Below, one piece after another: positions 1-7,511 of a stretch of DNA of 64,000 nt (positions within the stretch are counted from its first letter, which is position 1; the number at the start of each line of letters is the position of its first letter). The notes below the pieces were generated by a model. It searched no databases and had not been told where the DNA came from. It saw only the letters and a list, made by a program, of their open reading frames with translations. Origin of the DNA: Microlunatus sp035634295 (GTDB lineage: Bacteria > Actinomycetota > Actinomycetes > Propionibacteriales > Propionibacteriaceae); the NCBI GenBank assembly GCA_035634295.1, contig DASQDG010000075.1:1-64000 (forward strand). Direction: 5' to 3'. Both the position numbers and the translations under genes were made by a program.

Positions 1-78
1 ATTCCGCGTTGCGACCAGATGTGCGAGGGGCTGCCCCGCCGGCGCCGACCGCAGTTCCGAATCGGGTAAACGCCTCGC

Positions 79-474
79 TCATCCTGTCGGCGGCGCCGCT
101 TCGGGCGCCAACGTAGTGATGCAGAACGGGTGGCCGGCTGGGTCCAGCATTACCCGCCAACGGGAATCTGGCTGCGGATCCGCCACTCGAGCTCCCAGCG
201 CGACCGCACGCCGCTCAGGTCCGTCCAGTTCGGCACCGGCCGTCAGATCAAGATGAACTACAGAGGAGCCAGGCCAGGAAGGCGGTTGGTAGCCCCCCAC
301 CCGTTGCGGAATGAGCAGCAAACCTGGGGTTTGCACCCCCACGCTGGTGGATCTGCTCCACAACAGGCGCCCACCCAGCAGCCCGAGGTAGAACTCGGCC
401 AATTCCAAGGGGTCGGCGCAATCCAGAGAAACGCCAACAAAACGCAGCTCGGGCTCTGCAGTTGAGTCAGCCAC
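79..474 (-). CDS. VOC (glyoxalase-like) family protein
   Basis: A 131-residue protein with the beta-alpha-beta-beta-beta fold pattern of the vicinal oxygen chelate superfamily: FVGVSLDCADPLELAEFYLGLLGG at the N-terminus is split here as FVGVSLDCADP followed by LELAEFYLGLLGG, with VVHLDLTA in the middle and the closing strand DPAGHPFCI near residues 110-118. Such proteins include glyoxalases, dioxygenases and resistance proteins; the substrate cannot be told from sequence. The start is GTG at 474. No Shine-Dalgarno is visible, but TAGTCT lies six bases upstream of the GTG, which fits a -10 box and a leaderless transcript. It is divergent from the HTH gene at 603. Function is inferred only at superfamily level. 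Confidence 0.85.
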   Translation of the reverse strand: MADSTAEPELRFVGVSLDCADPLELAEFYLGLLGGRLLWSRSTSVGVQTPGLLLIPQRVGGYQPPSWPGSSVVHLDLTAGAELDGPERRAVALGARVADPQPDSRWRVMLDPAGHPFCITTLAPEAAPPTG

Positions 475-567
475 GGCAGAAGACTAGAACCCCAACGCTT
501 CTGCCGCTGGTTGTGTCCCCACTGACAACGCCCAAGCACCACCGACTCAGACAGGGCAGACTCGCTC

Positions 568-587
568 TTGACAAATTTTCCTGTCAA
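568..587 (+). promoter_or_regulatory. Palindromic operator with embedded -35-like box
   Basis: TTGACA (568-573) and TGTCAA (582-587) form a perfect 6-bp inverted repeat around the AT-rich spacer AATTTTCC. TTGACA is also the consensus -35 hexamer. The site ends 16 bases before the ATG of the HTH gene, so binding there would control that gene and the coupled SRPBCC gene. Autoregulation is inferred from position. Confidence 0.5.
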
Positions 588-602
588 TGGCACGGTGAGG
601 TC

Positions 603-1181
603 ATGCAGGATGTTGAAGTCATCGAGAGCGCGGAGGCAGCCACAGCCGCGCTCGATGCGGTCCGGGCCCGGCTGCTCCGGGAGCTGGCTGTCCCGGCGTC
701 CGCCGCCGGGCTTGCCGCCCGGGTCGGCATCGCGCGCCAGAAGGTCAACTATCACCTCAAGGCGCTCGAGGCGCACGGCTTGGTGGAGTTGTCAGCGGAG
801 CGCCGGCACGGGGGCATCACCGAGCGGGTGCTGCAGGCGTCGGCGGCGTCGTACGTGGTGTCGCCGGCGGCTGTCAACGCCTCCGCAGCCGACCCGAACG
901 CCAACGGCGACCACCTGTCGGCGGGCTACCTCGTCGCGCTTGCCGGTCGGCTGGTGCGGGAGGTCGGCGCTCTGGCGCGCCGCGCCGGCGCGTCCGGGCT
1001 CCGCCTGCCGACGCTGACCATTGACACCCAGATCGGCTTCCGGTCGGCCGCCGACCGGGCTGCCTTCGCAGACGACCTGACCGCCGCGGTGCTCGACCTG
1101 GCCGCTCGTTACCACCACGACGACGGGCGCCCGCACCGGCTCGTCGTCGCCGCCCACCCCCTTCCTGAGGAGAACACATGA
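603..1181 (+). CDS. ArsR-like winged helix-turn-helix transcriptional regulator
   Basis: A 192-residue protein. Residues about 15-75 form a winged HTH: a helix rich in RARLLRELA, then ASAAGLAARVGIARQKVNYHLKAL as positioning and recognition helices, then LVELSAERRHGGITERV as the wing. The C-terminal half (about 100-190) has no metal or ligand motif that I recognise. ATG at 603 was chosen over the longer frame because GGTGAGG lies just upstream (594-600). The gene overlaps the next one by four bases (ATGA), the classic HTH-SRPBCC pair in which the regulator controls its partner. A palindrome sits immediately upstream. Ligand unknown. Confidence 0.88.
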   Translation: MQDVEVIESAEAATAALDAVRARLLRELAVPASAAGLAARVGIARQKVNYHLKALEAHGLVELSAERRHGGITERVLQASAASYVVSPAAVNASAADPNANGDHLSAGYLVALAGRLVREVGALARRAGASGLRLPTLTIDTQIGFRSAADRAAFADDLTAAVLDLAARYHHDDGRPHRLVVAAHPLPEENT

Positions 1182-1969
1182 GCACGAACCCAAACGTCCC
1201 CTACCGCCTGGAGTTCAGCGTCGAGGTTCCGGGCACCCCTGAGCGGGTCTGGCAAGCCATCGCCACCGCCAAGGGCATGAGCGCCTGGTTTCTGCCGACC
1301 GAGATAGAGGAGCGCGAAGGCGGCTCCCTGCACTTCAGCATGGGTGCCGACATGGGCTCGGACGGCCAGGTGACCGGCTGGGACCCGCCGAGTCGCCTGG
1401 TCTACGAGGAGGACTGGGCCGCCCTGATGGGCAAGGACCCGGACGCGCTCAGCCCGCTGACGTCAGAGTTCCTCGTCGAGGCGCAGTCCGGCGGCACCTG
1501 CGTCGTGCGTGTCACCACCAGCGGCTTCGGGACCGGCGCCGACTGGGAGCCGGAGTTCTGGGACGACATGGCCACCAACTGGATGCCGTTCTTCGACAAC
1601 CTGCGCCTCTACCTGGCGCACTTCCCTGGCCAGGAGGCCACGCAGCTCGAGGTCACCGCCTCACATCCCGGCGACCCGGAGGCACTCTGGTCGACCCTGC
1701 ACAGGGCGCTCGGGTTGGGCGACGAGGGCGCGACGGTCGAGGTGCGCGATACCACCGGCACAGTCGAGCGTGTCGGCGACCGGCAGGCGCTAATCAGGCT
1801 CACCGAGCCGGTGCCCGGGATGCTCAGCGTCTTCGCGTTCGGCCAGGGCGACGATAAGGCGACGGCGGGCGTACGGGCGTACCTGTTCTCCGCAGACGCC
1901 GCAGACTACGTCAGGCGCGAAGAGCCGGCCTGGCGGGCTTGGCTGCAGGGGTTGTCAGTCCCTGCCTGA
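1178..1969 (+). CDS. SRPBCC domain (AHSA1-like) protein
   Basis: A 263-residue protein with an N-terminal START/Bet v1-like SRPBCC domain (about 8-150): YRLEFSVEVPGTPERVWQAIA opens the fold, followed by MSAWFLPTEIE, VTGWDPPSRLVYE and the closing helix NWMPFFDNLRLYLAHF. Residues 150-263 look like a second, more divergent SRPBCC-like half. These proteins bind hydrophobic ligands in a central cavity; the ligand here is unknown. GAGGAG precedes the ATG, which overlaps the stop of the upstream HTH gene, so the two are translated together and the regulator probably controls this gene. Confidence 0.88.
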   Translation: MSTNPNVPYRLEFSVEVPGTPERVWQAIATAKGMSAWFLPTEIEEREGGSLHFSMGADMGSDGQVTGWDPPSRLVYEEDWAALMGKDPDALSPLTSEFLVEAQSGGTCVVRVTTSGFGTGADWEPEFWDDMATNWMPFFDNLRLYLAHFPGQEATQLEVTASHPGDPEALWSTLHRALGLGDEGATVEVRDTTGTVERVGDRQALIRLTEPVPGMLSVFAFGQGDDKATAGVRAYLFSADAADYVRREEPAWRAWLQGLSVPA

Positions 1970-2001
1970 TATGCCGCCCCAGAACTAGACCCGGGTCAGG
2001 G

Positions 2002-2646
2002 TCAACCTCGCCAGAACAAGTGATGAACGACGCCGCTGGAGCTGGGCACTGCTTCGTGGTGGAACCGGTCGCTGAGTTCCTCCGGCCCTTGCCAGAGCCG
2101 GCTGCCGGCGCCCAGCTGCACCGGGCAGACAGCGACGTGCAGGGTGTCGATCAAGTCGGCGTCGAGGAACGCGCGGACGGTCTGGGCGCCGCCGCCGAGG
2201 CGCACATCACGGCCGTCTGCGGCCGCGCGGGCCTGAGCGAACACCTCGGCCGGGTCGCCCAGAACGAAGTTGAAGGTGGTGTCTGCCAGCGTGAACGACG
2301 GGCGCGGGTGGTGGGTGAGCACGAAGACTGGGGTGTGAAAGGGCGGCTCCTCGCCCCACCACCCCTGCCACTCGTGGTCGGTCCACGGCCCTCGTTGCGG
2401 TCCGAATTTGTTGCGGCCCATGATCTCGGCGCCGATGTTGTGGCTGAAGTCGCGGGTGAGGTAGTCGTCCAGCCCACGCGTGCCGCCCGGTTCTGTCCGG
2501 TTGGGCCAGCTTGCGGTGGCACCCGCCCAGGCGAAGAGCGCGCCCGGGTCTGCGTGCCCGAAGGGACGCTCCAGCGTCTGGCCGGTGCCAGCGCCGTAGC
2601 CATCCGCTGAGACGGTGAAGTTCTGCACTCGTAGTAGTTGCCGCAC
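2002..2646 (-). CDS. Dihydrofolate reductase family (RibD C-terminal domain-like) protein
   Basis: A 214-residue protein of the RibD C-terminal/DHFR-like family. VQNFTVSADGYGAG at the N-terminus, IMGRNKFGP near residue 80, PVFVLTHHPRP near 105, VRLGGGAQTVRAFLDADLIDTLHVAVCPVQLGAG near 148-180 (given in parts: GGGAQTVRAFLDADLID, then LHVAVCPVQLGAG) are the family signatures for NADPH binding. It is probably an uncharacterised reductase, not the folate-pathway DHFR, which is shorter and differs in its active-site motif. The start is GTG preceded by AAGGAGAAGG. It is a lone gene, convergent with the SRPBCC gene. Confidence 0.85.
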   Translation of the reverse strand: MRQLLRVQNFTVSADGYGAGTGQTLERPFGHADPGALFAWAGATASWPNRTEPGGTRGLDDYLTRDFSHNIGAEIMGRNKFGPQRGPWTDHEWQGWWGEEPPFHTPVFVLTHHPRPSFTLADTTFNFVLGDPAEVFAQARAAADGRDVRLGGGAQTVRAFLDADLIDTLHVAVCPVQLGAGSRLWQGPEELSDRFHHEAVPSSSGVVHHLFWRG

Positions 2647-2785
2647 GCCTTCTCCTTGGATTGTCTGACCAGCTCTAGCTACGACTAGGGCAGCACGAAG
2701 AACTCATCGGTCCCTGGACCCGACGTGTGCGCGCTCAGGCCGCGGCTTCGACTGCCTCATCATTGGGCTCGCTGGCACGCTCAAC

Positions 2786-3178
2786 TCAGGCGCCGGACGC
2801 ATACGGCTCGAGCGTGTCGCGGCTCGCGTCAATCAGGCAGAAGCGGTTGCCCTCGGTGTCGGCCAGGACGACGAAGTCGGGGTCCGGCGGGTAGCTGTCC
2901 CAATCGACGACCGTCGCGCCGAGGTGCTGCAGGCGCTCGACCTCCACCGTGCGACTGGGCAGATCGGGCGCGAGCAGGTCCAGGTGAACGCGCGGGTGCT
3001 CCTGGACCGGGGTCGTGCTGAGGTGCAGGAAGAGCGGCGTGCCCGTGCCGCCGGGCGGGCGCAGCACCGCTGATCGGTCGCTCCTGTCGACTACGTTGTA
3101 GCCCAGAGCCTCGGCCCAGAACGTCGTCGCACGGGCAAGGTTGTCGACCCCGAGGGCCGTGACACCGATCGTGAGCAT
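2786..3178 (-). CDS. VOC family protein
   Basis: A 130-residue single-domain VOC protein. MLTIGVTALGVDNLARATTF gives the first strand and helix, followed by FWAEALGYNVVDR, then LHLSTTPVQEHPRVHLDLLA in the middle and VVLADTEGNRFCLID as the final strand. The start at 3178 was chosen because homologous folds begin there and the upstream in-frame stretch is arginine-rich and shadow-like; no strong ribosome-binding site is visible. It is divergent from the GNAT gene with only 97 bases between their starts. The enzymatic role, if any, is unknown. Confidence 0.83.
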   Translation of the reverse strand: MLTIGVTALGVDNLARATTFWAEALGYNVVDRSDRSAVLRPPGGTGTPLFLHLSTTPVQEHPRVHLDLLAPDLPSRTVEVERLQHLGATVVDWDSYPPDPDFVVLADTEGNRFCLIDASRDTLEPYASGA

Positions 3179-3275
3179 GCGCCGATGGTGCCAGATGCAT
3201 GCGCCTGTCATGGGTGACCCGGCACCGCAGTCTCGTGACCGGCACGGGCAGCGCCGCCAGGAGGGATATGGGCTG

Positions 3276-3818
3276 ATGAGCATGCGCCTGCCGACAGACC
3301 CGGTGCAGACGCGGCGGCTTCTCCTCACGCCAGTGAGGCCGGAGGACCTCGAAGACCTCGTCCTTCTTTACGGCGATCCTCAGGTGGCGCACTGGACAGG
3401 CCCGTGGGACCGAGCCTCCATCCAAACCTGGACGAACTACATAGATGCGCGGTGGACTACGGAGGCCGTCGGCAAGTGGATGGCACGCGCTCGAAAGGAC
3501 GGGTCGCTCGTGGGGCGCGGTGGCTTCACCCGCATCGATCTCAACGGGGAGACAGTGATCGAGCTCGGCTGGGCCATTCGGGACCAGCTGACTGGTCAGG
3601 GATACGCCACCGAGCTTGGGCAGGCTGCGCTCACTTGGGCGGCGACGTACAAGCCCCTCACGCCGATCGTCGCCTTCACCGAGCTGCACAACCACGCATC
3701 CCAAGCGGTCATGCGCCGGCTCAAGCTGCGATCAGTTGGGGTCATCCACCGCAAGGGCCTCGTTGAGGGTCAGCCCGGCATTCATCCGGACGCGCCCTTC
3801 GCGCTCTACCGACTCTAG
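3276..3818 (+). CDS. GNAT family N-acetyltransferase
   Basis: A 180-residue acetyltransferase of the RimJ/RimL-like type. TRRLLLTPVRPEDLEDLVLLY is the usual N-terminal strand-helix; GELGWAIR-type strand appears as ELGWAIRDQLTGQGYATELG with the acetyl-CoA binding Q/R-x-x-G-x-G/A signature QLTGQGYA at about residue 100; ELHNHASQAVMRRL is the conserved asparagine region near the C-terminus. The substrate could be a ribosomal protein N-terminus or a small amine. ATG at 3276 has GGAGGG upstream (about 3260-3265). A two-codon ORF (ATG GGC TGA) at 3268 overlaps the start region and may be chance. Confidence 0.88.
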   Translation: MSMRLPTDPVQTRRLLLTPVRPEDLEDLVLLYGDPQVAHWTGPWDRASIQTWTNYIDARWTTEAVGKWMARARKDGSLVGRGGFTRIDLNGETVIELGWAIRDQLTGQGYATELGQAALTWAATYKPLTPIVAFTELHNHASQAVMRRLKLRSVGVIHRKGLVEGQPGIHPDAPFALYRL

Positions 3819-4247
3819 ACCGGTGCCGTCGTGACGGACGGTCCATAGTTGATCGTGTGGCCGAGTTGTTGGCTGGTCTCATGCGACACCGCCGCCGTGA
3901 AGCTCGTAGTGATCGACCGCTGACAGTTCTTCTGACGTCGGGGTTCGAACAGCGACCAGCCCATGGCAAGCGTGGTCTTAACGGACCCTGGCAGCCCGTA
4001 GATCGACAGCTCGAAGTTGGCGGCTTTGCCGAACTGCTTCTCCATCATCGGCCGAATCAGCCAGCGGGTCGCCATCGGCATCAACAAGGGCGTAGGAGTG
4101 GTTGTCCGCGGCGCGAAAGTGGCCAGCCGCCCCAGTGGGGCGCTGCGCACCGAAGCGATCGTGGGAGTGCGGCACACCGTTATCGGCACGGGCTGCCGGC
4201 AGGTGCCGGAGGGCCAGGGGCAGGAACGCAGGAGCGCACACAGCGGA
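3819..4247. other. Stretch of 429 bases without a supportable gene
   Basis: Between the acetyltransferase and the end of the broken peptidase I see no frame with a recognisable domain. Frames on both strands stay open because the DNA is GC-rich, and none has family motifs. Base composition is a little less GC-rich than the neighbours around 3840-4060. It may be remnant DNA left by the rearrangement that broke the adjacent gene, but nothing shows this directly. Confidence 0.4.
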
Positions 4248-4970
4248 TCAGACACCCCGGGAAAGGGTTCTGCTCGGGCCGCAGAAGTTGGTGGTGACCT
4301 TGACGAGGGTGTGTGTGCAGTCGATGGTGCTGCTGGCACTGGCCCATTCGATGACGGCGTGGGCTCCGTCGCCGCTGGGGCCGTAGAGGACGGTGGTGAT
4401 CTAGGTCCAGACGAAGCCGCGGTGAGCGGTGGCGACGGTGAGTTCGGTCGGTTCGGTGACAATCGCGGCGTCGGGGTGCAGGTTCCGCAACACCTCTTGA
4501 ACGCCGAGGCTGGAGTGTTCCTCGTCGGCGACGGCGGCGACGACGACTCGTCCTGGGCGGTTGAGGCGGTCGGCTTCGCGGCAGGCGATGAGGGCGGCGA
4601 CGACGCCGGCTTTCATGTCGTAGACGCCGCGGCCGTGGATGCGGTCGCCGTCGACGACGGGGTCGAGCGGGCCGGTCATCTGCCCGACGCCCACGGTGTC
4701 GGTGTGGCCGCACAACATCAGCGTCTTCCCGTTCTGGGGGCCGTGGCCGTGGCCGTGGCTTGAGACGAGCACGCTGGGCCGACCTGGGGTTGCTTCGAGC
4801 CGTTCGACCTCGAGGCCTTGTTCCTGCGCGCAGGTGAGGATGAAGTCCGCGATCTCGGATTCACCGGCAGCGCCGGGGACCAGCGACGGGTTGACGGAGT
4901 CGATGGCCACGAGGTCGCGCAGCAGCGTAATGGTCTCGACGGCCAACGGGTCCGTCTGCGGGGTGTTCAC
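4248..4970 (-). pseudogene. M20 family metallopeptidase (ArgE/DapE/CPG2-like), internally deleted
   Basis: The N-terminal 189 residues are a normal M20 catalytic half: LCGHTDTVGVGQ holds the first metal-binding HxD, GRGVYDMKAGVVAALIA the bridging Asp, AAVADEEHSSLG the Glu-Glu pair and IVTEPTELTVATAHRGF the strand before the lid domain. The frame then meets TAG at 4401-4403. Reading on in the same frame gives 50 residues to TGA at 4248, including YGPSGDGAHA and VIEWASASSTIDC, which look like the C-terminal end of an M20 enzyme. The roughly 150-180 residues between (dimerisation lid and part of the catalytic domain) are missing. I read this as one gene with a large internal deletion whose junction created the stop. 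The start overlaps the stop of the upstream lyase gene by four bases. The product should be inactive. Confidence 0.75.
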
Positions 4971-6004
4971 GATCGGTCTCCTAGGGGGTTGGCTTGCTGG
5001 CCTTCGGTACTGATCAGGACGACGACGGCGTCGCCGTCAAGCCGCGCGGTGGGCTCGTCCTGCAGGGTTTGCGTGGCAGCCCAGGTGGCGGCGCCGCAGG
5101 GGCCGGCGTCGATGCCGGCGTCAGTGAGGCGGTGGACGGCGGCGATGGCTTGCTTGTCGGTGATGGTGACGGCGAGGTCGAGACCCCCGGCCAGGTAGGG
5201 CCATGCGCTGTGGGACGGGGTTCCGCAGTTCAGCCCGGTCATCACCGTCGGTGTGGTCGGGACGGTCAGCAGCCGTCCGGCGCCGAGGGACTGGGCGACG
5301 CAGTCGGCGGTCACCGGCTCGACGCTGACCAGCCGCGGCCGGTGCGGTGAGGTGCGGCGGTAGTGCGCGACCGCGGCTTGGGCGAGGGAGCCGACACCGA
5401 CGGGCACCACGACGTGGGTGGGGGTCAGGTCGAGGGCCACGAGCTGGACGTCGGTCTCAAAGAACAGGGTGGCGTAGCCGTCGACGATCCAGCCCGGGAT
5501 GTCTTGGTAGCCTTCCCACGCCGCGTCCTGGATGAGGAGGTCGTCGGAGCGGCCGTCGACGGAGCCGGCGGCGACGGCGACGACGGTGTCATAGTCGCGG
5601 TCCAGCTCGAGCACTTCCGCGCCTTCATCGCGGATCGCGTCGAGGGCGGCCTGGGTCAGTCCGATCGGGGTGTAGATGCGGGCCTGAACGCCGAGGAGCC
5701 GGGCCATCACCGCGACGGCTCGGCCGTGGTTGCCGTCGGTGGCGGTCACCAGGGTGGGCTGGCTGTCGTGGAGGGCGTTGCGCAGGTTGGGCACGGTGGC
5801 GGTGCGGTGGTCCAGGCCGAGGCGGTCGCTGACGGCCCGGCAGGTTGCCCAGGAGGCGCCAAGAATCTTGAACGCGGGTAGCCCAAGTCGGTTCGACTCG
5901 TCCTTCACCAGCACTCGGCCGACGCCGAGGTCGGCCGCGAGGTCGGGGGCGTCGACCAGCACGGTCGGGGTGTAGCCGTCGAGGGTGGCGTGGAATGCCG
6001 CCAC
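4967..6004 (-). CDS. Diaminopropionate ammonia-lyase-like PLP enzyme, probably truncated by a frameshift
   Basis: A 345-residue fold-type II PLP enzyme. VKDESNRLGLPAFKILGA contains the PLP lysine in PAFK; TATDGNHGRAVA is the substrate/phosphate loop; PVGVGSLAQA is the glycine-rich PLP phosphate cup. The pattern matches the diaminopropionate ammonia-lyase (DpaL/YgeX) family, which eliminates ammonia from 2,3-diaminopropionate to give pyruvate. The frame as it stands opens at GTG 6004, but the missing family N-terminus (HHNPDARNYLP) is found in another frame just upstream, separated by a run of five G at 6021-6025. A single lost base would restore a gene starting near TTG 6081. It lies between two M20 genes in one operon. 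It could still be active if GTG 6004 is used. Confidence 0.75.
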   Translation of the reverse strand: MAAFHATLDGYTPTVLVDAPDLAADLGVGRVLVKDESNRLGLPAFKILGASWATCRAVSDRLGLDHRTATVPNLRNALHDSQPTLVTATDGNHGRAVAVMARLLGVQARIYTPIGLTQAALDAIRDEGAEVLELDRDYDTVVAVAAGSVDGRSDDLLIQDAAWEGYQDIPGWIVDGYATLFFETDVQLVALDLTPTHVVVPVGVGSLAQAAVAHYRRTSPHRPRLVSVEPVTADCVAQSLGAGRLLTVPTTPTVMTGLNCGTPSHSAWPYLAGGLDLAVTITDKQAIAAVHRLTDAGIDAGPCGAATWAATQTLQDEPTARLDGDAVVVLISTEGQQANPLGDRS

Positions 6005-6073
6005 GTCCCCGCCGGTCCTTGGGGGAGGTAGTTGCGGGCGTCCGGGTTGTGGTGGGCCAGCCCTGGCTGGGTA

Positions 6074-6147
6074 GTGGTCAAACGCGGCCGGCCAGCCGGA
6101 GCAGGGTGGTGGTCAAACGCGGCCGGCCAGCCGGAGCAGGGTGGTGG
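6074..6147. repeat. Tandem 35-bp duplication at a gene junction
   Basis: A 35-base unit beginning GTGGTCAAACGCGGCCGG is present twice in tandem, with perfect identity from 6074 to 6147 (2.1 copies). It contains the last codons and stop (GTTTGA on the minus strand) of the amidohydrolase. The upstream copy ends the amidohydrolase; the downstream copy holds the candidate TTG start (6081) of the next gene. A recent slippage or unequal exchange is the simplest cause. Confidence 0.95.
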
Positions 6148-7399
6148 CAAGGACGTTGATGCCGCGGCCGCAGGCCTCGGGGGTGGAGTACTCGCGTGGG
6201 TTGTGGCTGATCCCGTCGTACTCGCCCGGAACGAAGATCATCGCGGTCGGGGCGATCGCGGCGATCTCTTGGGCGTCATGACCAGCGCCGGACATCAGCG
6301 GCCGGTGGCTGTAGCCAAGGTCGTCAGCGGCGGCGGCGATTGCGGCCTGGATGTCGGCGTCGAAGGGCACCTGGTTGGTCTTGGCCATCCGGGCGGTCTC
6401 GACCCGGAGGCCGGGCCGCTCGACGGCGAGGACGGCCAAGAAGGCGGCAACATCGGCTTCGGCCGCGGCCATGTGGGCGTCGTCGGGATTGCGCAGGTCG
6501 ACGGTCAGCTCGGCTCGGTCCGGGACGACGCTGGGCAGACCCGGGGAGGTGGCGATGTGCCCGACCGTGCCGCGGAGCCGTCCGTACTTCCCGGAGTTCA
6601 CCATGGCGCGGACGTGGCAGACGATCTGCGCAGCGGCGAGCCCGGCGTCAATGCGCAGCTCGGTCGGGGTGGTGCCGGCGTGCGCCGCGCGGCCGTGCAG
6701 GGTAACTTTCTGCCAGGAGATGGCCTGCACCCCGGTGACCACTCCGATCTCGAAGCCTTCCGAGGCGAGGACTGGCCCCTGTTCAATGTGGCATTCGACA
6801 TAGGCGTGCGGTGCCGGGAGGGCGACGTCGACGTTTCCGCGGAACCCGATCCGGTCCAGCTCGTCGCTTAATCGCAGCCCAGCATCGTCGAGCAGGTCGT
6901 AGGCGTAGTTCAGGGTGAGCCGGCCGGCGGCGACGGCGCTGCCGAGCATGTCGGTGCCGAACCGGACTCCTTCTTCCTCGGTGAACGCGGCGATCTCGAT
7001 GGGACGGATCGTCGTGATGTGCTGCTCATTCAGGGTCCGCACCACCTCGAGCGCCCCGAGCACCCCGAGGCAGCCGTCGAACGCGCCCGCGGTGGCCACA
7101 CTGTCGATGTGCGAGGCCGCCATCACCGCAGCAGCAGTCCGGTCACTGCCCTCCCGTCGGCCGATGATGTTGCCCATCTGGTCGACCCGGACCTGCAGCC
7201 CGGCCTGCTCCAGCCACGACACGAGCAACGCCCGACCGGTGCGGTCAGCATCGGTCAGCGACTGCCGGTCCACCCCAACCAGCCCGGTCGCGGCGTCGTC
7301 GTAGGCGCCGATGCCGGCCAGCGTCATCAACGACTCCCACAGCCGGTCCTGGTTGACCGTCACAGTCGTCACGGCAGGGGTGGTGATCGTGTCGGTCAT
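6113..7399 (-). CDS. M20 family Zn-dependent amidohydrolase (N-carbamoyl-amino-acid hydrolase / allantoate amidohydrolase-like)
   Basis: A 428-residue M20 enzyme of the hydantoinase/carbamoylase branch. AASHIDSVATAGAFDGCLG carries the metal ligands His, Asp; FTEEEGVRFG the catalytic Glu and metal Glu; YVECHIEQGP a further His; LHGRAAHAGTTP opens the dimerisation domain; SGAGHDAQ and SHNPREYS close the active site. Members cleave N-carbamoyl amino acids, allantoate or ureidoglycine-type substrates in the cytosol. ATG 7399 was chosen because the family begins near this point and AGGGGGA lies upstream. It is the first gene of a leftward operon with a PLP lyase and a broken M20 peptidase, divergent from a LysR regulator, which suggests a pathway degrading a nitrogen-rich amino-acid derivative. 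Confidence 0.88.
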   Translation of the reverse strand: MTDTITTPAVTTVTVNQDRLWESLMTLAGIGAYDDAATGLVGVDRQSLTDADRTGRALLVSWLEQAGLQVRVDQMGNIIGRREGSDRTAAAVMAASHIDSVATAGAFDGCLGVLGALEVVRTLNEQHITTIRPIEIAAFTEEEGVRFGTDMLGSAVAAGRLTLNYAYDLLDDAGLRLSDELDRIGFRGNVDVALPAPHAYVECHIEQGPVLASEGFEIGVVTGVQAISWQKVTLHGRAAHAGTTPTELRIDAGLAAAQIVCHVRAMVNSGKYGRLRGTVGHIATSPGLPSVVPDRAELTVDLRNPDDAHMAAAEADVAAFLAVLAVERPGLRVETARMAKTNQVPFDADIQAAIAAAADDLGYSHRPLMSGAGHDAQEIAAIAPTAMIFVPGEYDGISHNPREYSTPEACGRGINVLATTLLRLAGRV

Positions 7400-7511
7400 C
7401 TGAGAGTTTCCCCCTGAGGTCGTCGTGGCAGGCGTCCTTGCCAAGATAGGATCTGACAGGCCATCGGTAGAGCAAACGTTTCCCATGAGTACTCGTCAAC
7501 AGCACCGATGA
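7400..7511. promoter_or_regulatory. Divergent intergenic region for amidohydrolase operon and LysR regulator
   Basis: This 112-base gap separates a LysR-type regulator and a divergent catabolic operon, the usual site for LysR binding and for both promoters. It is more AT-rich than its surroundings (TTGCCAAGATAGGATCTGA on the plus strand around 7439-7457). I do not see an unambiguous T-N11-A box, so the call rests on context. Confidence 0.45.

Noticed and set aside
3916..3940. Third copy of the CTGTCAG element seen at uvrB and polA
   Set aside because: CTGTCAGCG occurs on the minus strand near 3919, but the hexamer eight bases on is CTACGA, not TANNNT, and no start codon follows at the right distance.
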